Shown here: piece after piece, positions 32,300 to 42,004 of the stretch
Numbering within the stretch: position 1 is the first letter of the stretch
Layout of the letters: each line of letters starts with the position of its first letter
DNA from: Scilla litardierei
Lineage: Eukaryota; Streptophyta; Magnoliopsida; Asparagales; Asparagaceae
Reading direction: 5' to 3'
Assembly (NCBI GenBank): GCA_030789695.1
Contig: CM061139.1
Location: 105,250,837-105,314,836, forward strand
Length of the DNA stretch: 64,000 nucleotides
Made by a program: the position numbers and the translations under genes
The notes under the pieces: generated by a model
What the model was told of the DNA's origin: nothing
The model's database searches: none
What the model saw: only the letters and a program-made list of their open reading frames with translations

Positions 32300-32982
32300 T
32301 CACGTGTCCGGGAACAAAAGTGGGTAGCGCTCTCGCATCTCATCCTCATTCTCCCAAGTAGACTCTCTTGGCGAGCCGTGTCGCCACATCACCCTCACAA
32401 GATTGACAACCTTGTTCCGGAGCAACTTCTGACGCCTGTCCAGAATCTGCACTGGCTGCTGGTCATACGTCATATCAGGGCGAACGGTAATCTCCGAGAA
32501 ATCCACACATGAGATGGATCGCTAATGTATCGACGAAGCTGCGACACATGGAAAACATTGTGAACTCCTTCCAAAGATGGCGGCAGGGCTAAGCGGTAGG
32601 CTACCTCGCCAACTCTCTCCAGAATGTCAAACGGTCCAATGTATCGCTGGCTCAACTTCCCTCGCTTCCCAAAGCAAATCACACCACGATTCGGGGAAAT
32701 CTTCAAGAACACATGGTCGCCCGGCTGAAACTCCAAAGGACGGCATTTAGCATCCGCCCAATGCTTAAAACGGTCCTGAGCAATCCTCAACCTCTCCCGA
32801 ATGTTCCTGACAACATCCACGGCCTCCACAATCTTCTCAGGTCCCAACAGCTCCCGATCACCAACGTCATCCCAACTCAATGGCGATCGACATTTCCTCC
32901 CATACAGCGCGGCGAAAGGCGCCATGCCAATACTCGCCTGGAAGCTGTTGTTGTAGGAAAACTCCACCAGATGTAGATGGTC
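32300..32982 (-). pseudogene. integrase C-terminal part and chromodomain of Tekay-2
   Basis: From 32982 leftward the frame carries the late integrase core (VEFSYNNSFQASIGMAPF), the GPEKI and FLKISP region, and the GPFDILERVGEVAYRLALP barrel domain with HNVFHVSQLRRY. A frameshift near 32500 moves the reading to a second frame holding QPVQILDRRQKLLRNK and VMWRHGSPRESTWENEDEM, the chromodomain that targets chromovirus integrases to marked chromatin; the first frame ends shortly after at 32470. The chromodomain supports the Tekay/Del class. Upstream it is cut by the solo LTR at 32983. Confidence 0.85.
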
Positions 32983-33255
32983 TGTAACGACTGGTTTTTC
33001 ATGTATGGATTTTATTATACATATATTATATTATTAGATTACTTCCCCTTGATTGTGATTTCCATTTCCGTCTCCGTAGTTCTCTTTTCGTTCGTTTCGT
33101 CGTGATTTCCTAAATTCTTCCGTCGGTCGGCGTGTTTGAAGTAAGTCATTCGTGACGGACTTCATAACGTCGATATCTTAGAGTTAGAACGAGCCTAGGA
33201 GACTTAGGAAACCATCCCGGAGCTTCGCGCTCCATTTCAGAACTTTCAGTGCACA

Positions 33256-33680
33256 TTAACCGGTATAAGAAGGGGCACCGACCGACTAGATGACGATCCA
33301 GTCGGTCGGAAAACCTTCTTGAACCGACTAGTGGGCTTTGTTAAATGTTCAGGAGTTATTGTTTATCGTTAGTCGGTCTAAGAACGTTGGTCGACCGACT
33401 AGGTTGCAAACTAGTCGATCGACAATGCTTCTTTAACCGACTAACACATTAATTATTTTTGACACTAGTTACTGTTTACTCTTAGTCGGTCTAAGAACGT
33501 TCATCGACCGACTAGATGTCAAACTAGTCGGTCAGTAGTTGTTCTTTGACCAACTAACTCTTAGTTCAGGTTTTCGTCAGGGGTTACTGTTTACACTTAG
33601 TCGGTCTGCGTTGGTCAACCGACCGACTAGTTCCCAAACTAGTCGGTCAGTGGTTGCTCTTTGACCGACTAAACAGTACA
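33256..33680 (+). repeat. four-unit hairpin array in the Tekay solo LTR
   Basis: Monomers start near 33256, 33369, 33482 and 33597 (periods 113, 113, 115), ending about 35 bp before the TATA box. Monomer content is the same as in the Copia-2 LTR, including the spacer TTACTGTTTAC and a 27-nt identity at 33362-33388. Confidence 0.9.
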
Positions 33681-33715
33681 GGAAACCCTAGTTTTGCCCT
33701 AGCCGCCACCAAACT

Positions 33716-33724
33716 CTATAAATA
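33716..33724 (+). promoter_or_regulatory. TATA box of the Tekay solo LTR
   Basis: CTATAAATA followed by CCCC and a CTTCTTCTTC-rich leader, right after the palindrome array. Confidence 0.6.
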
Positions 33725-34980
33725 CCCCTCCAAACTTTTTCTTCTTCTTCCTCATGACCTAAAACCCTAGTTTCTCCCCCATTGAGCCCCCTACTACCTC
33801 AAACCCTTATTCCTTCATCCCAAGCCCAAAATCCATCATCCAAACCCTCACTTAACACATTTTACCTCTCATCTTCCTCAAACTTTCATCAAACCCCCAA
33901 AATCCACATCCAAACCTATTTCTCCAGATTTTTCCCTCATTTCCAGATCTGAGCCGGATCGTTCTTCCGTTGCCGTGGTTGCTCGGCATCGTTCCTCCGC
34001 TTCTTCACGGTAATACTCGATTCCTTTAGTTTTAGCATAACCCACATTGACATTTATGAAACCCTAATAAAATGGATTATTAGACAATTAGGATTCTATT
34101 AAGAAATCGATTTAGAATCGTTGTTCTAATGATTGTTTTGCTATAACAGTGATCTATTCCGTAGTTAGCTTGTGTGACGATCTTCATTGCTCGTCAATCC
34201 CGGTATCAGGCAAGTGAAACTTGCATCTCTTGATTTGGGCCATGTCTTAGGCCATTTCCTTGCTTTAGCATAAAAGAGACTAGACGGTGAAAGGATAGCC
34301 GTCTAGACGCCATTGACCTAGCTTGACAACGAAGCTTGGTCTGTCACCTTCATCATGCGTGTATGTCACGTTTACTTTCCCTTAACGGTACGCGTATTAA
34401 CTGTTCACGTCATCCATGCATCCTTAACTGCTATTGCATTTTAACTGCCATGTTTAATTTAAATTAACGGTACGCGAATATGTTCATGTCATTGCATTTT
34501 GCCTGTCACGTTTAATTTCAATTAACGGTACGCGAATATCTGCTCATGTCATTGCATGCTTGAACACTCATCGTGATTGCGTAGCTTCGCTACATACTTG
34601 TACTATTTGTTCCGGCTAGGCACCCGTTCTGCGGGCACAACCCTAGGCCAATCACAATTCTGGCTCGTGGTCCAGAAAACGAGCTCAACACAGCCTGCGG
34701 GCAATAGGGCACTCTCTGAGTGATCCCTTGGACATGAATACAGCCTGCGGGCAATAGGGCATCCATGTGTGGGTGATCCGTTGTACTTGTACTTGTTACT
34801 TGACATTACATGTCACAACCACCACTTGCTACTTGTACCTTGCCTTACTTGTTACTACCTTACTTTACTTGCCATGCACCATACTTTAACTGCTAGGTTG
34901 TTAGTTTACCTTTCTTTCTGTTTCCTTGCACAAGTCTTTCGACTTGCTGACATGTGCCCCTTTTCTCTTTTGGGTGACAC

Positions 34981-35088
34981 ATGTTAGAGCCCGAGCCTGA
35001 GATACTTGCTGAGGACGCGGTGTTCGCTGACGCTGAGTCAGAACCCGCGTTGATCGAGGACTTCGTAGACATGGGAGACCAGTCTTAG
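34981..35088 (+). CDS. 35-codon acidic micro-ORF in Tekay solo LTR
   Basis: ATG at 34981 and TAG at 35086-35088. It begins MLEPEPE, includes VFADAES and ends GDQS. An in-frame TGA lies two codons upstream, so it cannot be the end of a longer unspliced frame. It is paired with the copy at 28522-28632. The sequence around the ATG (GACACATGTTAG) could instead be a splice acceptor of a longer spliced frame. Confidence 0.35.
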   Translation: MLEPEPEILAEDAVFADAESEPALIEDFVDMGDQS

Positions 35089-35436
35089 TGTCTATGTCTG
35101 GTTTTTGTTAGACTGCTTAGGTTGTCGGTGCGTGGCACCTAGTTTGATACTCTGTTATGTTTGTGTTTTGTTTGGCCTTGTTCTGGGCCTTTAGACTCTT
35201 TCTTTTTAGCCTGGTGGCTTTTTCTGTGATGTTGAATATTTTGTGGACAAACCTTGGGATTGGTATTTCATATCCGTCTCCTTTTTCTATTATTATTATT
35301 GTTGTTCCGTTTGCGTTTACAGGGACCTGCTTATACCAAATTGACGCTTATCAGGCGTGCAGCTTCACAGCTCCACGCTTGAGCGGACCTTCTCACGTCT
35401 CGCCTCCATTTCAGGGAAGCGGGGCGTGACATGGTC

Positions 35437-36381
35437 CTCCCACGAACCCTTGAAATCCAACATGCACTCCCTCAGCATGTCCTCCAAGATATGAATAGTC
35501 CTCTCGGACTGGCCATCTGTCTGCGGATGGTACGCCGTGCTGAAACTCAGACGCGTACCCAAACTCTTCTGCAAACTCTGCCAGAACTGAGATGTGAACC
35601 TCGTGTCTCTGTCCGACACGATACTCACAGGGACTCCGTGAAGTCGTACGATCTTCTGCACGATTCACGTAACATCACTATCTAAACTAGGAAAAGGAAA
35701 TAGAAACGGAGAGTAAAAGAATTTACCTCCATGTATCGCCTCGCAAGCGCCTCCGTGGACTGTCCTACTCGGAATGGAATAAAGTGCGTGGATTTGGTCA
35801 ATCGATCTACGATCACCCAAATCGCGTCATTCTACTTCGGACTCCGAGGTAGTCCAGTCACGAAATCCATAGTGATGTGTTGCCACTTCCACTCCGGAAT
35901 CGGAAGCGGTTGTAGCAACCCTGCAGTACGCTGATGCTCCGCCTTCACTTGCTGGCAAACCAAGCACTTGGCTACACTCCGAGCCACACTCCTCTTCATA
36001 CCATGCCACCAATAGTTCAGACAAAGATCCTTGTACATCTTGGTCCCACCAGGATGCACAGAATACGGCGAACTGTGTGCCTCCACCAACAACTCCTCTC
36101 TAATATCCCCAGCTGGCACACACAACCTGGCTCCAAACCTCAGCGAGCCATCCTCATGAATTAGAAAGTCAGTCCGTAGACCGGCTTCCACCTGCTCCCG
36201 AATCTTCACCAGCTTCGGATCCTCAGCCTGGCCAACCTTGATCCTATCCACGATCGTCGACTGTATTTGCATACACATCAACGAAGAAGCCTCCCCAGGA
36301 AGAACAATCTCAAACCCAGACTTGCAAAAATCCTGCTGCAATCTCCACTGCGAAGTCAACAACATCACCGCTGGAAGCCTA
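35437..36381 (-). pseudogene. integrase N-terminal and core region of Tekay-2
   Basis: Reading left from 36381: the end of the RNase H linker, then the integrase N-terminal region (SVHPGGTKMYKDLCLNYWW, then CLVCQQVKAEHQ) and the start of the core (WKWQHITMDFVTGLP, catalytic Asp). A TAG at 35832-35834 sits where relatives have Gln or a similar residue. A 71-nt probable intron (35726-35656) interrupts the core; beyond it lie [16 protein letters not shown] (second Asp) and [20 protein letters not shown] (Glu). With the intron removed the frame is continuous except for the TAG. Confidence 0.85.
35656..35726 (-). other. probable 71-nt spliceosomal intron in the Tekay-2 integrase
   Basis: Minus-strand donor ATGGAG|GTAAATT, a long pyrimidine-rich stretch (TTTCTATTTCCTTTTCCTAG), acceptor GTGCAG|AAGATC. 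It falls between codons (phase 0). It is not a multiple of three and contains stop codons, so it would break integrase if retained. Removal joins RRYME to KIVRLHGV exactly as in intact integrases of this group. The Tekay-1 counterpart is lost in the gap, so conservation cannot be tested here. Confidence 0.6.
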
Positions 36382-36386
36382 CTCAG

Positions 36387-38483
36387 TGTAGGGAATTGGG
36401 CGGTCCCTTAGGGCACAAAAACTCTAGTCCCGTCCTAAGTCGGACGGAACATAGACAGGAAAATCAAAAGCAGCGGAAGAAAAACAGTTAATCTAAATTA
36501 ACTTGCAAGTTAAAACAATTTTAACTTGGCCCTAAGGTCCAAGACCCTATGCCAAGATCTATGCCGACTTGGGATGGGTCTGACCATCCCAAGAAGGATC
36601 TAGCCTACTGCGATTAAACTAAACTAATGCTAAAAATACTTTAATCACATACCCGGAATCTCAGCCCTGGGGCAGGCGAGATGTTCCGCGCCGTCTTCCG
36701 AGCTGCTCCCGTCCCACGCCGAGCCGCTCCTTTGAACCGCTCCCCGAACCGCTCCTCGAACCGCTCCGCATCCCGAGGCGATCAATCCCCGTGCCGCCGA
36801 GCCAACCAACCGCCGAAGAAAGTTTCACGCGAGTGAAACCTCCGCCAAGATTTCGGATCCAGAATCCGAACTCCTTTGTGGCTTTGCTAGAGCCCGCAGG
36901 AGTAAGGCAGAATTTTAGGGAGATAGAGAAATATTTATTTAAGCTTAGATCCGAGCGTGCTCCAACATTTACGAGAGCCGCTCAGATCTAGAGCTTGGGA
37001 CGAGTTTTGAGAAAGGGGGGAGACCCCTATTTATATAGGCGGCGGACTCTCCCCTTTTCTCAAAATCCGATGTGGGACTAAAAAATAGAGTTAATAAAAT
37101 CAAGTTAGTTTGCACTTCACAAAGTGCAAACTTCCGTGAATTTTAACTCACTCACCGTTGAGCTTCAGGATTGATACAACCTATCAATACGACAAGCGTT
37201 CAACGGTGAACGCATAGGAAAAAACGGTTCGTCAATCGGAGGTCGTTTGACCCTCCAATTGAGTGTCCAAAGATCAGCCCTAGGCTAGTTTTTCACAAAA
37301 CTGAGCCGTCAAATCTGTTCTGCCCTAGGGCAGAATTTTCTGCACAAACGGGACCCACCAATCTGACTGGGCGCCCAAACCCAGACTTGGGCACGGGCGC
37401 CCAAGTCTGGGCGCGGGCGCCCAGGCGCCAGCCTGGCGCCTGGCGCCTGGCGCCAGGCGCCCAGGCGGGCGCCTGGGCCGGGCCAGGCGCCCGGCCCAGA
37501 ACGCCTGGGCGCCCAGCGCCCAGGCGTCCTGGGCCGCCTGGGCCCAGGCCCAGGCGCCCAGCGCCTGGGCCTGCGCCCAGGCGCCCAGGGCCATGGCCTG
37601 GGCCGGGTGCCCAGGCCCAGGCGGGTCTGGGCGCCCAGGCCCAGGCCGGCTTGACAGGGTCTGGCCAGCAGGTCAGACCAGGTTCAGACTAGTCTGCCTG
37701 GTCTGGCCTGATCTGACCCTTTGGGCTGTTTTGGGCTCTTTTCGTCTAAACCGACTTACAATGGATCACACTAAATCTAATTAAGTGTGATTCATACCTT
37801 TTAACACACCGATGTGTTAACAGACTTGATCTGAGAGAAAATCACATTTTCTTTTAATTACACAAGATTTTATTTAGCTAAGTATTTGACCATTCGATCT
37901 AATCGAATCAGTTAAATACTTTAGTCATTTCGTTTCTTTATTTTATCAGACTTGTGTTTCATCAAGAACACGTGTCTTAATAAAACTTACGAATAACTTA
38001 TTTCGGTTAATCTAGACTCTGGTACATCAGTATGTACTAGACTGAGTTCGACAACTCATTCTCCCACTGTCTCACAGATGAGTTTCGGCCATTGTATCTA
38101 AGAGGCTAAGACTCACAAGTGTCCGTAGACTTCATAATACGAGAGGTCAGACCCCTCTTTATGTGACTTGTGAAGAGTTATTTACAAAATACAGGTTACA
38201 GCTTGAATGTCGCATAAAAATTTTAATCTTTAAAATCAGTTTTAAAATTATCTCATAAAATTAAAACACCATTTTAAAGACTTTCATGCTTAAAAAATTT
38301 ATCAAATAAAAAATTTTAGGCATCCAAAATTAATTTAAACTTTTAATGATTTAAAATTAGTTTTAAAATTATCACATAAATTTTAAAACGTCATTTAAAA
38401 AAAAATTTCCATGTTCAAAAATTTCATAAAAAAAAAAATTTTTAGAACATCTAAAACATTTTTAAAATTTACATATTCCTACA
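36387..38483. mobile_element. solo LTR of an unassigned element, TSD CTCAG
   Basis: 2097 bp, TGTAGGGAAT to ATTCCTACA with nearly perfect inverted ends, flanked by CTCAG at 36382-36386 and 38484-38488. Tekay-2 RNase H and integrase resume across one CTCAG. No coding region. The left part is AT-rich with GCAGCGGAAG; the middle is an extreme GC palindromic tract (37371-37665); the right part includes ATTCTCCCACTGTC and shares about 330 bp with 7449-7790. Its orientation and superfamily cannot be set from sequence alone; a copia origin is possible. Confidence 0.8.
37371..37665. repeat. extreme GC tract built from GGCGCC / CCCAGGC words
   Basis: About 295 bp made almost only of GGCGCCC, GCCTGGGC, CCCAGGC and GGCGCCTGG words, self-complementary at many scales, inside an otherwise AT-rich LTR. 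Translations are Ala/Pro/Gly/Trp-rich on both strands and are not genes. Confidence 0.85.
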
Positions 38484-38488
38484 CTCAG

Positions 38489-40157
38489 CGCATCAGGAAC
38501 CACATTCACCTTGCCAGGGTGATACTGCAAATCAATCTCATAATCAGCCATGAGCTCCAACCATCGACGATGTCGCATGTTGAGCTCCTTCTGAGTAAAA
38601 ATATACTTCAAGCTTTTGTGATCGGTGAAGATCTTCACTTTCTCACTTAGCAGGAAGTGCCTCCAAATCTTGAGCACAAACACGCCGGCATCCAACTCCA
38701 AATCGTGCGTCGGGTAATTCTTCTCATGAGTCTTGAGCTGACGCGAAGCATACGCCACAACATGCCCGTGCTGATGCAACACACAACCGAGACCCTTGCC
38801 AGAAGCATCGCAAAAGATCTCAAATCATCTACTGCGATCAGGCACAACAAGAATAGGGGCAGTCGTCAATCTCTCCCTCAGAACACCAAAGGCATTCTCA
38901 CAATCACCTGACCAAACAAAAGGCACATCCTTCCGCGTCAATCTGGTCATCGGCTCAGCAATATGGGAAAAGTCCTTAATGAAGCGCCGATAGTAACCAG
39001 CAAGCCCAAGGAAACTCCGGATCTCAGATGCTGACTGCGGAACAGGCCACTCTCTGATGGCCCTAATCTTCTCGGGATCCACTGAAATACCATCGCCAGT
39101 CACCACATGCCCGAGAAAAGCAACTCTGTCCAGCCAAAACTCGCACTTCGAAAACTTGGCATACAAACGATGCTTCCTCAAAATCTCCAACACTGTTCTC
39201 AAGTGCGAGGCATGCTCCTCCTCCGACTTTGAATAGATCAGAATGTCGTCAATGAAGATAACGACAAACTTGTCTAAAAAATCGTAGAAAATCAGATTCA
39301 TCAGATTCATGAAAACTGCGGGTGCATTGGTTACACCGAAAGGCATAACCACAAACTCGTAGTGTCCATACTTCGTCCTGAATGCTGTCTTCGGAACATC
39401 TTCCTTCTTCACCTTCAACTGATGATAACCACTCCTCAGATCCAACTTCGAAAACATCCTCGAACCTCCAAGCTGATCAAAAATATCATCGATGCGAGGC
39501 AACGGGTATTTATTCTTGATGGTCACCGCATTCAGCTCCCGATAGTCCACGCACATGCGACGCGAACCATCCTTCTTCTTCACCAGCAGCACCGGTGCTC
39601 CCCACGGAGACACACTAGGATTGACATAACCCTTCTGCAAAAGCTCATTCAGCTGCTTCCGCAATTCCTCCAACTCAGCGGGTGACATACGATAAGGCGC
39701 CTTTGAAATCGGCTGCGCTCCCAGAATGAGATCAATAGAAAATTCCAAAGCTCGATCAGGTGGCAACCCAGACATCTCCTTGGGGAAGACGTCATCGAAG
39801 TCCCGCACAACCGCTGGCCTCTCCAGCTCCATCTGCAAAGCCACAAACTCCACCGGCCTGGCCCGAAATCTGACAGGGCCAAGCGAACTGCTACCTCGGC
39901 TGAACTCGAATACTGGATGTCCGGGAATCTCGAACACCACCTTCTTCCTCCGACAGTCGATCGTAGCATAGAAGATCGAAAGCCAATCCATCCCAAGGAC
40001 CGCATCATAGTTGATGATGTCGTGGACAATGAAATCAGCATAAAGCTCATGTCCACAAACCACCAACGAGCAAGAACTGCAACCACGATGCACCGAGACC
40101 ACGCCATTCCCTGTGACGATATTCCAACTCTTCGGAAGAGGGGACGTCGACAAGGAA
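38489..40157 (-). pseudogene. pol: protease (part) - RT - RNase H of Tekay-2
   Basis: From 40157 leftward: the protease remainder ([21 protein letters not shown]), then [13 protein letters not shown] and RT with [20 protein letters not shown], the catalytic FIDD near 39260 and [11 protein letters not shown]. RNase H follows after a break near 38825, where a frameshift separates VVPDRS from the next frame ([14 protein letters not shown] ... FTDHKSLKY ... VNVVPDALS). The protease start lies on the other side of the SIRE insertion (47017-47107). RT motifs are intact. Confidence 0.88.
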
Positions 40158-40162
40158 TGCTT

Positions 40163-41962
40163 TGTTGGACGTAACGATCTAGGATCTCTTTGTTTGATGA
40201 TGACAAACATGTCGTGATATTTAATGTGTGTGCTAGTGTGTTTTAGGATTGGTGAAACAATATATTTTCACCTTTTGGCGGAATTGCTATTCGTATATCA
40301 TATTGGGAGAGAGGGAGTGGGTGTGCACAAAGAAGATTTGACTTGGTCCAATGTGGAGAGAGATGGAATCTATTTGGGATTTAGTCAAATCAATTTGAGA
40401 TTTATTCCAATCATCTTTTCCCTATTCCAATCTCATATCCATTTTGAATTGCAAATCAAATCCCATATTGATTGGGCAAAATCCCGATGCGGTTGGCACA
40501 ACCCTATTACCCTTGTCCAATAAATACCCATCTTCTAGGGTTGAAGGTTCACGCGGCAACAATATTTTTCACACGGCAACCAAAAAAATCTCCAAGAGTC
40601 GGCCATATATCAATTATAAAAAAAGGGAAGGTTGTCACGCAACTTTAGAATTGAAGAGGCCTCTTCATTCATTTTTCAGCCTCAAGTGCCGCATCCTTTC
40701 TTTGTTGGTTCTCATCATCAAGCAAAACAACAGGCCGGCCACATCTTTGCAAAGCTACACAAATTTGCAAGCCTAGTTATCAGCGCACAAATATCTGAAC
40801 AGAGCTTCAATGAGGTTTAGGTATGTGATTCTAATATTATTTTAATAAACATCATCCTGCCTTGTGGTTTTGTTTGCAGGAAAGAAAAAAAAGGCACCGG
40901 CCGAATTCACAAAGAGGAGAACTAGGGCAGCCGAAATTTATTTCTTAGGGAAAAAGCTCTCCATTTGCTTCACGCCGTAACATAAAGCAAATTGAGTGCC
41001 GAAAATTAAAACACATGCCGTAACTTCTTAGTGGCGCACACAAAGCAAATGAAACACGGGCCGAAAATTGAGTGCCGCACCTCTCAAAGCATCCTCCTAT
41101 TTCACATTGATAGCCTTATTATTTAATGTGATCTTTGGGTTTTGAGCTCTTCACTTAGTTTCTAAATATTGCATTCACCCAGGCACTAAGAAATAATAAA
41201 ACACTTGCATGCACTTATTATTAAACGTTACATGGTTTTCTTTTTAATGTGTTTGTGAACTCTTTTTTTTTGCAGGGTCTTCAAGTACGCATGCATTAAA
41301 AAAAATAAGGCACACCAATCCTCTCAGCCGCAGGCTTATAGTTTGGTGTCGCAACATCAAGTGTCATCCATCCTTGTGCAAAGACAAAGCCGCAACTTGT
41401 GTTGCACGACAGGGAGACATCCACATCTACGTCAGACGAGATCTGACCCGTACTAATTGACGAAGACAACGCCGCTACACAAACTGAGCTTCCTAAACTC
41501 TGTTCTTTATTATTTTGTGTAGTTGTTGTGTTAGATCTTTGTAGGGGAAACTTTACTATTTTTGGGGACTATTTTGGGACTTGTCTAGTTGGGACTAGAC
41601 AAGTGGGACCCAGCTAGTTTGGGACTAGCTGGTAGAAAGCGTTACTATGATTGATAGTGAGAGAAAACACTGTGTGTGTGGTACTAAGAGCCTGGCGAGT
41701 GTAGAGACGTAGAGGGTGTTCTGAGCGTGCTCTAACTTGTGGTTTTGTACCTATTGCGCTATTCAATACTAGTTCTGCTTTGGGGGCTGGAGTAGGTCGT
41801 TGGGACGACCGAACCAGGGTAAATCTGCTGTGTACTCTGTGTTTGCTTTTTATTTACCCTGTTGCTGCTATAACTGCGTGTGCTTATTCGTGGGTTGCAT
41901 GAATTATTTTTATAAGCCTATTCACCCCCCCCCCCCCTCTAGGCTAGGATCCAGATCCAACA
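40163..41962 (+). repeat. 5' LTR of the pol-less SIRE element
   Basis: 1800 bp, TGTTGGACGTAACG to GGATCCAGATCCAACA. TATA-like AATAAATACC near 40522. In the probable transcribed part there is a good splice donor (TTTAG|GTATGTG at 40821) and two acceptor-like sites (TTTGTTTGCAG at 40879, TTTTTTTTGCAG near 41276). A C tract of 13 lies at 41925-41937. Confidence 0.93.
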
Positions 41963-41964
41963 AG

Positions 41965-41976
41965 TGGTATCAGAGC
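41965..41976 (+). other. primer-binding site, initiator Met tRNA type
   Basis: TGGTATCAGAGC two bases after the LTR end, complementary to the 3' end of plant initiator methionine tRNA, as usual for SIRE and many copia elements. Confidence 0.9.
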
Positions 41977-42004
41977 AGGTTTTAGAATCTAGCCTAGTTT
42001 GACC

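Larger units (their letters stand above)
32983..35431 (+). mobile_element. Tekay-family solo LTR, TSD TGGTC
   Basis: 2449 bp from TGTAACGACTGG to GCGGGGCGTGACA, flanked by TGGTC at 32978-32982 and 35432-35436. Tekay-2 integrase reads through exactly if the LTR and one TGGTC are ignored. The termini match those of the Tekay-2 LTR, so this is a related element in the opposite orientation, reduced to one LTR. It carries a palindrome array, a TATA box, a pyrimidine-rich leader, two short tandem units near 34690-34790 and a micro-ORF. Confidence 0.92.

Noticed and set aside
37325..37692. Ala/Pro/Gly-rich open frames
   Set aside because: Low-complexity translation of the GGCGCC/CCCAGGC tract on both strands.
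38825..40210. Minus-strand frame starting at 40210 as protease start
   Set aside because: The first 16 codons come from the inserted SIRE LTR; the real protease start is at 47017-47107, beyond the insertion.
40224..40820. Short frames repeated at 40224-40820 and 45255-45852
   Set aside because: They are in the two LTR copies; presence in both reflects LTR duplication, and frame-breaking differences exist between them.
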